DNA of 64,000 nt, taken from the NCBI GenBank assembly GCA_964355075.1, contig CAYHCF010000002.1:62001-126000 (forward strand), read 5' to 3'. A program made the position numbers and the translations under genes. Source of the stretch: B1 sp964355075 (GTDB taxonomy: Bacteria; Bacteroidota; Bacteroidia; UKL13-3). This document shows, one piece after another, positions 1 through 6,949 of this stretch; positions within the stretch are counted from its first letter, which is position 1, and every line of letters begins with the position of its first letter. The notes under the pieces were generated by a model. That model saw only the letters and a program-made list of their open reading frames with translations. It was not told where the DNA came from and did no database searches.

Positions 1-2118
1 TATATTGGTGAAATAGTTGCTGCCGTAGCTGCCGATACCGAAGAGATTGCCAAAGAGGCCTGCAAACTGATTAAAGTAAAATATCTTCCAATCAAAGAAT
101 TTCTGTCCATTGAGGATTCATTAAATGATGCAGGTGAAAATGAAAAAATCCACCCGGAACATGGCAAGCAGAATAACAATATTCATAAAAAAGCGGAATT
201 GCGTTTTGGGGATCAGGAACAAGGACTGAAAGATGCCGATATTATCAGTGAAATGGACTTCCGTTTTGAAGGCGTTAACCATGGTTTTACCGAACCCCAT
301 TCAGCATCGGCATTTTGGGATGAAAATGGGTTGACTTTAATTTCGGCAACTCAGGTTACCCATTATTTACACAGGGCGCTGGCCAAAACCATGGAAGTTC
401 CATTGAGCCGGGTTCGTGTAATAAAACCTCATGTAGGTGGTGGCTTTGGCGGTAAAGGAGATCCATTCCCGCACGAAATTATCGTCGCCCATATAGCCCG
501 AAAAACAGGAAAACCTGCGCATGTTCGCTTATCAAGAGAAGAAGTTTTTATAACCAATCATGGACGACATCCTTCAAAAATGACCATCAAGTTGGGCGCT
601 GACCGCAATGGAATTTTAAAAGTTTTGGATGCTGATATCGCCATTGATGGAGGTGCTTATGGAAGTTTTGGTGTTGTTACCTCCTATTATAATGGGGTAT
701 TGCTTCAGGCTCCCTATAAGCTGGATAACTTTGGGTTCAGAACCTACAGAGTATATACCAATAAACCTCAGTGCGGGGCTATGCGTGGGCATGGAGCGGT
801 AAATTCGCGCTTTGCCGTTGAATCATTGATTGATGATATTGCACATAAAATTAAAATGGATCCGGTAGAATTACGTATAAAGAATTTCCTGGATTCAAAT
901 ACGTTAACAGTGGGTCAATACCGTATCACATCGAACGGAAGCAAAGAATCTATTCTAAAAGTTGCCGGGCAATCAGACTGGAAGAACAAACATGGCAAAA
1001 TGGAATCGGGACATGGATTTGGGGTTGGTTGTGGATTTTTTATCAGCGGCAGCGCTTTGCCAATTATCTGGAACGAATTGCCGCAATCGGTTGTTCATTT
1101 AAAAGTAGATTTTGATGGACGTGTTCTGGTCACATCAGGTGCCAATGATATTGGTCAGGGTAGCGATACCATGCTGGCCATAATTGTTGCTGAAGTTCTT
1201 GGTATTGGAATGGAAAAAATATTTGTAATTGGGGCAGATACCTTGCTCACTCCGGTTGATCTGGGAAGCTATTCGAGCAGGGTAACCTTTATGGCAGGAA
1301 ATGCGGCTAAGGATGCAGCAGAAAATTTAAGGGCTGAAATTGCAACTGCTGTAGCACGACGATTTACGATTGACGATTTACGATTGACGATTGACGATTT
1401 ACGATTTGCAACTGACGAATTGCGATTGACGAATTACGAAATACGAATCAGGGATCTTGTAGCTGAAATAAATTTTTCTGATAACCGGGTATTTTCAAAT
1501 GATAAAAGTATTGATTTGGGATGGAATGAGGCAATTGAAATTCTGACAGCAAACCGGGGCGCTGTTTCGGTGAGTGGGAAATACATTTCACCAAAATTAG
1601 GTGGTGATTTTAAAGGAGCGGGTGCAGGTTTAAGCCCCTCCTACTCATTTGGAGCCTGTGTGGCTGAAGTTACCGTAAACCAACAAACGGGGCATGTTAA
1701 AATATTAAATATTTGGGGGGCCCATGATTGCGGTAAAGCACTGAATCCATTGGCTGTGGAAGGACAATTAGAAGGCTCGTGGCATATGGGAATCGGACAA
1801 GCAATAAGCGAAGAAATGCGTTACTATAATGGCTTGCTGGTAAATAATAATTTCCTCGATTATAAAATTCCAACTTCATTGGATACCCCGGATATTCATA
1901 CGAATATGATAGAAACAAATGATCCGGAAGGGCCTTTTGGAGCCAAAGAATGCGGTGAAGGAGCCTTGCATCCTGTAATCCCGGCTATTGCAAATGCTAT
2001 TTTCGATGCAGTAGGAATCAGGATAACCAAGTTGCCCATAAAGAGTGAAGAGGTATTAAATCTTATGAAAGAAAAATCCGGTTTAATAAATAAAAAGGCG
2101 TCTGCCAGTTTAAATTAA
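1..2118 (+). CDS. Molybdopterin-binding large subunit of a 4-hydroxybenzoyl-CoA reductase-like enzyme (5' end outside window)
   Basis: The reading frame is open from base 1, so the true start lies upstream; 705 residues are visible. It is the Mo-cofactor catalytic subunit of the xanthine dehydrogenase/HcrA family. Visible family motifs are the glycine-rich GGGFGGKGD near 436-462, the SGANDIGQGSD segment near 1135-1167 and the C-terminal GAKECGEGAL near 1939-1968, whose second Glu occupies the place of the catalytic base. The next gene, 11 bp downstream, is the FAD/Fe-S subunit and carries HcrB-type cysteines, so an aromatic-CoA substrate is more likely than purines (inference). The 2Fe-2S subunit is not in the window and may lie upstream. 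Odd feature: residues coded by 1362-1445 are a seven-residue repeat derived from a 7-bp DNA repeat. Confidence 0.88.
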   Translation, partial: YIGEIVAAVAADTEEIAKEACKLIKVKYLPIKEFLSIEDSLNDAGENEKIHPEHGKQNNNIHKKAELRFGDQEQGLKDADIISEMDFRFEGVNHGFTEPHSASAFWDENGLTLISATQVTHYLHRALAKTMEVPLSRVRVIKPHVGGGFGGKGDPFPHEIIVAHIARKTGKPAHVRLSREEVFITNHGRHPSKMTIKLGADRNGILKVLDADIAIDGGAYGSFGVVTSYYNGVLLQAPYKLDNFGFRTYRVYTNKPQCGAMRGHGAVNSRFAVESLIDDIAHKIKMDPVELRIKNFLDSNTLTVGQYRITSNGSKESILKVAGQSDWKNKHGKMESGHGFGVGCGFFISGSALPIIWNELPQSVVHLKVDFDGRVLVTSGANDIGQGSDTMLAIIVAEVLGIGMEKIFVIGADTLLTPVDLGSYSSRVTFMAGNAAKDAAENLRAEIATAVARRFTIDDLRLTIDDLRFATDELRLTNYEIRIRDLVAEINFSDNRVFSNDKSIDLGWNEAIEILTANRGAVSVSGKYISPKLGGDFKGAGAGLSPSYSFGACVAEVTVNQQTGHVKILNIWGAHDCGKALNPLAVEGQLEGSWHMGIGQAISEEMRYYNGLLVNNNFLDYKIPTSLDTPDIHTNMIETNDPEGPFGAKECGEGALHPVIPAIANAIFDAVGIRITKLPIKSEEVLNLMKEKSGLINKKASASLN
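1362..1445 (+). repeat. In-frame array of 12 heptamers inside a coding gene
   Basis: Twelve consecutive 7-bp units can be read, mostly ATTTACG and ATTGACG, with degenerate units towards the 3' end (ATTTGCA, ACTGACG, AATTGCG, AATTACG, AAATACG). The total of 84 bp is divisible by three, so the host frame is kept. Because 3 x 7 = 21 bp, the translation repeats every seven residues (TIDDLRL, TIDDLRF, ATDELRL, TNYEIRI). The same unit family builds the intergenic array at 19171-19282. Confidence 0.9.
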
Positions 2119-2129
2119 GGGGTAATAAA

Positions 2130-3083
2130 ATGAGTGCTGAAAAAATATATCACTATGTAAATACCATTGAGCAAGCTTTTGAAATGGCAAACCAACATGT
2201 GCAAAACTTCAAATATCTTGCTGGTGGTACTGATGTGATGGTTAACCGATTTCAGGGAAATGATGAATCAGGATGTTTGATTGATTTGTCCGGAATAAGC
2301 GAACTGAAAGAAATTAGCGTACAAGGAAATTATCTAAAAATTGGTACGCTTGTAAAGTTGAATGATCTAAAAAAACATAACATAATTACCAAACAATTTC
2401 CTAGTCTGATACAAGCTGCAAACGAAGTTGGATCGCCCATTATAAGAAAAGCAGCCACTCTTGGCGGCAATATTTTATGTGAAAACCGATGTTCCTTTTT
2501 TAACCAAAGTGCGTGGTGGCGTGAGGCAGTTGGTTATTGTCTGAAATGTGAAGGAGATGTTTGTATTGCTACCGGAGGAACAAAAGCCTGTTTCTCTAAA
2601 TTTGTTTCTGATACCGCACCGGTATTAGTAAGCATGAATGCGCAAATAGAGGTAATTGATCATGCGGAAAGCATAGACGAAATAAAGACCATTCCGCTCG
2701 AAAGTATCTATACTGGCGATGGAATCAATCCAAGAAATTTGTCTAAAACTGCACTTATCAAAAACATTATTCTTCCTCTTGCTATAAATTATAAAGTAAT
2801 ATTCAAAAAATTACGTCCCCGAGAAGCGGTTGATTTTACTTCCTTAACCACTGCAGTTTCGCTGGATCAACAAGGAAAAGTAAAAATTGTTGTAGCGGGT
2901 GTTGATCCAAAACCTATAGTAGTTGAAGGTATGATGGCTGATTCTGAGGTACTGATTAAACAAATTCTAAAAAAAGCCAGAATCGTTGACAATGATTTTT
3001 ATTCAAGAGCCTATAGAAAAGAAATGATGGGCTTATACCTGAAACAAAGCATGGAGGAGTTAGCGAGAGATGAGACCCTTTGA
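2130..3083 (+). CDS. FAD-binding subunit with extra [4Fe-4S] loop, HcrB-like
   Basis: A 317-residue FAD-binding subunit of the molybdenum hydroxylase family, cotranscribed with the upstream catalytic subunit (11 bp gap). The FAD-binding AGGTD motif lies at about residues 31-35 and LGGNI at 111-115. Directly after it are Cys121, Cys137, Cys145 and Cys154 (spacings 16, 8, 9). From memory, this matches the [4Fe-4S] ligands Cys122/138/146/155 of the Thauera 4-hydroxybenzoyl-CoA reductase beta subunit. Ordinary xanthine dehydrogenase or CO dehydrogenase medium subunits lack this loop. The expected role is electron transfer into the Mo site for reductive dehydroxylation of an aromatic CoA ester. 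Substrate identity is inference. The last codons run into an interspersed repeat that continues past the stop. Confidence 0.85.
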   Translation: MSAEKIYHYVNTIEQAFEMANQHVQNFKYLAGGTDVMVNRFQGNDESGCLIDLSGISELKEISVQGNYLKIGTLVKLNDLKKHNIITKQFPSLIQAANEVGSPIIRKAATLGGNILCENRCSFFNQSAWWREAVGYCLKCEGDVCIATGGTKACFSKFVSDTAPVLVSMNAQIEVIDHAESIDEIKTIPLESIYTGDGINPRNLSKTALIKNIILPLAINYKVIFKKLRPREAVDFTSLTTAVSLDQQGKVKIVVAGVDPKPIVVEGMMADSEVLIKQILKKARIVDNDFYSRAYRKEMMGLYLKQSMEELARDETL

Positions 3084-3118
3084 CAAGCTCAGGATGACGA
3101 GGGAAATGAGACTATGTC

Positions 3119-3205
3119 AGTTTGAGCGAAGTCGAAAACTAATAAGCTGTGAAAGCAAATCCTATAAGATTACTGTATGAAACCGTTTTCGACTTCGCTC
3201 AAACT
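3119..3205. repeat. Perfect 21-bp inverted repeat in intergenic spacer
   Basis: Bases 3119-3139 and 3185-3205 are exact reverse complements (arm ends AGTTTGAGCGAAG / CTTCGCTCAAACT) with a 45-bp loop. The spacer also holds a second motif of interspersed type, GACAAGCTCAGGATGAC, near 3081-3097. These look like short non-coding repeats common in Bacteroidota spacers. They could form an RNA hairpin between the reductase operon and the hemerythrin gene. Confidence 0.85.
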
Positions 3206-3239
3206 AACAACAAACAATTAACAATTAATCACTAGTAAT

Positions 3240-3785
3240 ATGACAAATCCAAATATTAAAATCCTGTACGATGAGCACGAAATAATCGTGAACGCCATTG
3301 ATGTGGCCAAGCAGATGAAACCATTGCTGGAAAAAAATACTGAATTATATGAAACCATGCTTAGGAAACTGATTCTGTTTTTCAGAAATTATGCTGATAA
3401 ATACCATCATTTTAAGGAAGAAGAAATTCTTTTCCCCGAAATGAACAGGCGTAACGAATTATTAGAAGACGGAGTAATCAAAGAAATGCTTGAGAATCAC
3501 GCAGATTTTAGGGAAATGATCGGTGACATTGAGAAAAATCTGAATGACCATAATTATGCTAAAGCCAACGAAATTCTTGTCAAATATACCGAGGCACTGC
3601 TCGATCATATCGCAGTTGAAAATGATGAGGTATTCCAGATGGCAGAAAGCATTTTTGATAATGCAGAACTCGAAAAAATTGGCTTCCGCTTTATGGATTG
3701 CGACCGCGATTTGGGCGAAGCAAAAAAAGAAGAATTAAAAGAAATGACTGCTGAATTGAGACGGGAAATGTTTTTGATGGATTGA
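3240..3785 (+). CDS. Hemerythrin HHE-domain protein
   Basis: A 181-residue cytoplasmic helical protein with the hemerythrin-like metal-ligand pattern: DEH at residues 11-13, the YHHFKEEE block at 55-62, H87 in ENHADF and H123 with E127 in LLDHIAVENDE. These residues fit a non-haem di-iron centre that binds oxygen or NO or senses redox state. The ATG at 3240 is the first in frame after a repeat-filled spacer. There is no signal peptide. It follows the Mo-enzyme operon in the same direction but 156 bp away, so cotranscription is uncertain. A link to protection of oxygen-sensitive enzymes is inference. Confidence 0.85.
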   Translation: MTNPNIKILYDEHEIIVNAIDVAKQMKPLLEKNTELYETMLRKLILFFRNYADKYHHFKEEEILFPEMNRRNELLEDGVIKEMLENHADFREMIGDIEKNLNDHNYAKANEILVKYTEALLDHIAVENDEVFQMAESIFDNAELEKIGFRFMDCDRDLGEAKKEELKEMTAELRREMFLMD

Positions 3786-3941
3786 GTATGCATTCAGGTC
3801 AAATAAGAATAATTTTTCTCAAAGAAAATATGCTGTATTAGCCCCTTAAATAGCTGGACTAAATTATAAAAAAAGTTCAGTACATTTATCAAAGATACGC
3901 ACTCATTGATCAATGATTATAAAAGATATTTAGATTTCCAT

Positions 3942-3949
3942 TAATTTTG
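3942..3949 (+). promoter_or_regulatory. Candidate -7 box TAATTTTG
   Basis: The octamer fits TAnnTTTG and ends 3 nt before the ATG of the GNAT gene. This would put the transcription start at or next to the A of the start codon. No clear -33 TTG was found at the usual spacing. Confidence 0.4.
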
Positions 3950-3952
3950 AAA

Positions 3953-4435
3953 ATGGAATTTGAAATCAGAAAAGTAAAAAAATCAGACAATTTGTTTCTG
4001 GCCACAATGATCAGGGAGGTTTTTGAGGAACACAATGCACCCCATGAAGGAACCGTATTTAGTGATCCAACAACCGATCACTTATATGAATTATTCCGTA
4101 AAGAAAATTCGGTTTTATGGGTTGCGGAAAAAGGGAATTCTATATTAGGCTGTTGTGGCATTTATCCATTGGAGGGTTTGAATGAAAACTATACTGAATT
4201 GGTTAAATTTTATTTGCCTTCCTCTGAACGTGGTAAGGGAATTGGAAAGGCGTTAATGCAGAAAAGCATTGAATCAGCCAAAGAACTGGGATACAAATAC
4301 CTGTATTTAGAAAGCTTACCGCATTTTGCAAAAGCTGTTAACCTGTACGAAAAACTTGGCTTCAATAAATTAGATCAACCTCTAGGCAACTCCGGACATG
4401 CCACTTGCAATATCTGGATGTCAATGGAATTATAG
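3953..4435 (+). CDS. GNAT family N-acetyltransferase
   Basis: A 160-residue single-domain acetyltransferase. The acetyl-CoA pyrophosphate loop RGKGIG is at residues 93-98, preceded by the beta strand TELVKFYL, and the C-terminal block AVNLYEKLGF (128-137) is typical of the fold. The ATG at 3953 is preferred to the TTG two codons earlier, which lies inside a TAnnTTTG promoter box. The acceptor substrate cannot be told. The stop is followed almost at once by the decayed ORF6N gene, whose homologous part starts about 10 bp later, so the downstream boundary looks like an insertion or deletion junction. Confidence 0.85.
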   Translation: MEFEIRKVKKSDNLFLATMIREVFEEHNAPHEGTVFSDPTTDHLYELFRKENSVLWVAEKGNSILGCCGIYPLEGLNENYTELVKFYLPSSERGKGIGKALMQKSIESAKELGYKYLYLESLPHFAKAVNLYEKLGFNKLDQPLGNSGHATCNIWMSMEL

Positions 4436-4444
4436 GGAAAATAA

Positions 4445-4793
4445 AACTTTGATATCACAAATTGTGATATCAAAAACAGAAACAAGAGGTGGAACTCAAA
4501 AACTCCCATTTGCCTTTACAGAACAAGGAGTAGCAATGCTAAGTGCCGTTTTACATTCTGATAAAGCAATCCAAACCAGTATCGCGATTATGAAAGCTTT
4601 TGTGTTTTTAAAACAATATGCATTAAGTCATAAAGATCTCACTGATAAACTTGAAAAACTTGAACGGAAATTCAACAAACATTTTAAAGATGTGTATGAA
4701 GTGATTAATTACCTCATGCAAAAGGATCAAATCGAAATTGAAAAAGAAACTTTACTAAAAGACCGGGAACGAATTGGGTTCAAAAACTATTAA
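4445..4793 (+). pseudogene. 5'-truncated ORF6N-domain gene
   Basis: The translated product aligns with the C-terminal two thirds of the intact ORF6N proteins at 4803-5351 and 35220-35750. It shares the SQIV core, the block PFAFTEQGVAMLS, a helical AIMKAFVFLKQYALSHKDL segment and the C-terminal HFKDVYEVINYL ending in RIGFKNY. The N-terminal ORF6N part (about 60 residues, starting MQLQKIQTK in the relatives) is missing, and the homology begins exactly at a palindrome. A frame open from 4398 runs into it from inside the acetyltransferase gene, but no natural start is evident. Probably non-functional; translation of a short C-terminal protein cannot be excluded. Confidence 0.8.
4448..4474. repeat. 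ORF6N palindrome, copy 1
   Basis: Arms 4448-4460 (TTTGATATCACAA) and 4462-4474 are perfect 13-bp reverse complements around a single central A at 4461. It lies at the very 5' edge of the truncated ORF6N copy and codes L-I-S-Q-I-V-I-S in that frame. Confidence 0.9.
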
Positions 4794-4802
4794 CAAACTG
4801 GT

Positions 4803-5351
4803 ATGCAATTACAAAAAATACAAACGAAAATTTTCGAAATAAGAGGACAAAAGGTAATGCTGGATTTTGATCTGGCAATTCTCTATGAAGTAGAAACCAA
4901 GGCTTTAAACCAGGCAGTTAAAAGAAACATTAAACGTTTTCCTGAAGATTTTATGTTTCGGCTTACCCCATTGGAATGGGGTAATATGTGGTCACAAATT
5001 GTGACCATATCAAAAGAAACAAAAATGATGCGGTCACAAATTGTGACCGCATCCCATCATAAAAGAAATGTCTCGTCTGCCCCTTATGCCTTTACTGAAC
5101 AAGGTCTGGCTATGCTGAGTGGAATTCTTCATTCAGATAAAGCCATACATGTAAATATTGCAATTATGAGAGCTTTTGTCTTTATCAGACATTATGCACT
5201 AAGTCATAAAGATATCACCGAAAAGCTCAAGAAATTTGAAAGAAAATATAACAAGCAGTTTAAAGATGTTTATGAAGCGATAAATTATCTTTTACAGAAG
5301 GATCAAGAGGAAATTAAACAAAAGAAGCACAAGAAAATTGGGTTCATGTAA
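4803..5351 (+). CDS. ORF6N domain-containing protein
   Basis: A 182-residue protein with the N-terminal ORF6N (KilA-N-associated, phage-type) putative DNA-binding domain at about residues 5-90, including the markers IRGQKVMLDFDLA and VKRNIKRFP. It continues with the conserved AFTEQGLAMLSGIL block, a helical middle region and a basic tail. The family is known from phages and bacterial accessory regions and is thought to act in regulation. The gene lies 9 bp after a truncated relative, so this is a local tandem duplication. Two palindromes lie inside the coding sequence (4986-5010 and 5027-5053). They make the SQIV segment appear twice here but only once in the relatives. DNA binding to those palindromes is a hypothesis. 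Confidence 0.85.
   Translation: MQLQKIQTKIFEIRGQKVMLDFDLAILYEVETKALNQAVKRNIKRFPEDFMFRLTPLEWGNMWSQIVTISKETKMMRSQIVTASHHKRNVSSAPYAFTEQGLAMLSGILHSDKAIHVNIAIMRAFVFIRHYALSHKDITEKLKKFERKYNKQFKDVYEAINYLLQKDQEEIKQKKHKKIGFM
4986..5010. repeat. ORF6N palindrome, copy 2
   Basis: Arms 4989-4997 (TGGTCACAA) and 4999-5007 are perfect reverse complements around A4998. After one mismatch two further pairs form (4986-4987 with 5009-5010). Codes W-S-Q-I-V-T-I-S. Confidence 0.85.
5027..5053. repeat. ORF6N palindrome, copy 3
   Basis: Arms 5027-5039 (GATGCGGTCACAA) and 5041-5053 are perfect 13-bp reverse complements around A5040. It lies 16 bp after copy 2 in the same gene and codes R-S-Q-I-V-T-A-S. Confidence 0.9.
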
Positions 5352-5473
5352 AATCATAATTTTCTACTATTATCATAATCAGTCCAATAAATTTTTCCAA
5401 CGATTATCTATGAAAAACTTGTTACAAACGGGATTGATTTTTGACTTATTATTGCACACAAATTAATTTTAAA

Positions 5474-6424
5474 ATGGACTCAACTATTGAACCTATTGAA
5501 TGCCTGATTATTGGTAGCGGTCCCGCAGGCTATACTGCCGCAATATATGCTGCCCGTGCAGATATGAAACCTGTTATGTACACCGGTATGCAACCGGGCG
5601 GACAATTAACCATTACCACAGAAGTAGAGAATTATCCGGGTTATCCCGAAGGAATTATGGGACCTGAGATGATGGAACTTTTTAGGAAACAAGCGGAGCG
5701 TTTTGGAGCGGATATTCGATATGGAATGGCAACCCATGTTGATTTTAGCGGCAAACCTCCTTATAAAGTGATTGTTGATGAAAGCAAGGAAATTTTGGCT
5801 GAAACGGTCATTATTGCCACTGGAGCCAGTGCCAAGTGGTTAGGTATTCCTTCTGAGGAAAAGTTAAATGGCAGAGGTGTGAGTGCCTGTGCGGTATGTG
5901 ATGGATTTTTCTTTAAAGGTAAAGATGTGGCCATTGTTGGCGCAGGAGATACTGCTTGTGAAGAAGCTTCTTACCTTTCAAAAATATGCAGCAAGGTTTA
6001 TATGATTGTGCGCAGAAATGAATTTCGCGCTTCTAAAGCCATGGTGAACCGGGTAATGAATACCCCAAATATTGAAGTATTATTTGATACCCTAACCGAC
6101 GAAATTTTAGGAGAGGATAAAGTTATTGGAGCGCGTTTAAAAAATAAAGTTAGCGGTGAAATGCGTACCCTTGATTTATCAGGATTCTTTGTTGCTATCG
6201 GACATCAACCAAATACAGAAATTTTCAAAGCTTATTTGGATATGGATGAAACCGGTTATTTAGTTGCTATTCCCGGTACCAGCAAAACCAAAATAGAAGG
6301 TGTTTTTGTTTGTGGGGATGCTCAGGATAAAGTTTATCGTCAGGCGGTTACAGCGGCCGGTAGTGGCTGTATGGCTGCTTTGGATGCAGAGCGGTATTTG
6401 GCAGCCAAGGCCGATATGTCATAA
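5474..6424 (+). CDS. trxB: Thioredoxin reductase
   Basis: A 316-residue cytosolic flavoprotein that reduces thioredoxin with NADPH. The FAD-binding GSGPAGYTAA is at residues 14-23, the redox-active CAVC at 139-142 is followed by DGFFF, and the NADPH-binding GAGDTACEEA is at 157-166. The C-terminal FAD motif GVFVCGDA is followed by YRQAVTAAGSGCMAALDAE. Length and motif order are those of bacterial low-molecular-weight TrxB. The ATG at 5474 is chosen because homology starts there; the TTG eleven codons earlier adds residues unlike the family. Confidence 0.96.
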   Translation: MDSTIEPIECLIIGSGPAGYTAAIYAARADMKPVMYTGMQPGGQLTITTEVENYPGYPEGIMGPEMMELFRKQAERFGADIRYGMATHVDFSGKPPYKVIVDESKEILAETVIIATGASAKWLGIPSEEKLNGRGVSACAVCDGFFFKGKDVAIVGAGDTACEEASYLSKICSKVYMIVRRNEFRASKAMVNRVMNTPNIEVLFDTLTDEILGEDKVIGARLKNKVSGEMRTLDLSGFFVAIGHQPNTEIFKAYLDMDETGYLVAIPGTSKTKIEGVFVCGDAQDKVYRQAVTAAGSGCMAALDAERYLAAKADMS

Positions 6425-6509
6425 GCTAAAATGGAAAAAGGAAATTGCACACACTCTGTTTCGCATGTTGATAATCAACGCAGCGGTTTATTAAAAGAGG
6501 CGATAAGAT

Positions 6510-6935
6510 ATGAAATTTGATTTGATGGAACTACCCTTCAATAAATTAATTGGCATAGCCCTCTCCGATCTTCCCGACTATTTACTGATGTTGGATGAAA
6601 AACCCATTCACCAAAATCACATCCAATCCATTCATGCCGGGGCACTTTATACCCTGGCGGAAGGCACTTCAGGCTTGTTTATGCTGAACCAATTTTCCGA
6701 TTCGGACGCTTATTTACCGGTTCTTAGGAGATCTCAGGTAAAATACCGAAAGCCGGCTTTTGGAAAAATCTACGGCAAAGGCTGGCTAAAAGAAACAACG
6801 ATCGAAACCATTAAAACTGCCTTAACCCATAAAGGAACGGCTTTGTTTACAGTGGGTTCAAACCTGTTTAACCTCGAAAACCAACTGGTGATGCAATGCG
6901 AATTCGAGTGGTTTGTTCAAAAAATAATGGGATAG
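6510..6935 (+). CDS. Hotdog-fold thioesterase-like protein
   Basis: A 141-residue soluble protein with hotdog features: an N-terminal PFNKLIGI, the helix-turn segment IHAGALYTLAEGTSG (about residues 41-55), and alternating strands ending in VMQCEFEWF. This resembles DUF4442/YiiD_C-type acyl-CoA thioesterases. The helix carries H and E (IHAG...AE), but the catalytic residues cannot be assigned with certainty. It follows trxB by 85 bp on the same strand and converges with parC, leaving only 14 bp between the stops and no clear terminator. Substrate unknown. Confidence 0.7.
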   Translation: MKFDLMELPFNKLIGIALSDLPDYLLMLDEKPIHQNHIQSIHAGALYTLAEGTSGLFMLNQFSDSDAYLPVLRRSQVKYRKPAFGKIYGKGWLKETTIETIKTALTHKGTALFTVGSNLFNLENQLVMQCEFEWFVQKIMG

Positions 6936-6949
6936 GGTTCAGTAGCTGT

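Noticed and set aside
1..3083. Xanthine dehydrogenase proper
   Set aside because: The FAD subunit has the extra four-cysteine loop of 4-hydroxybenzoyl-CoA reductase, and no purine genes are adjacent.
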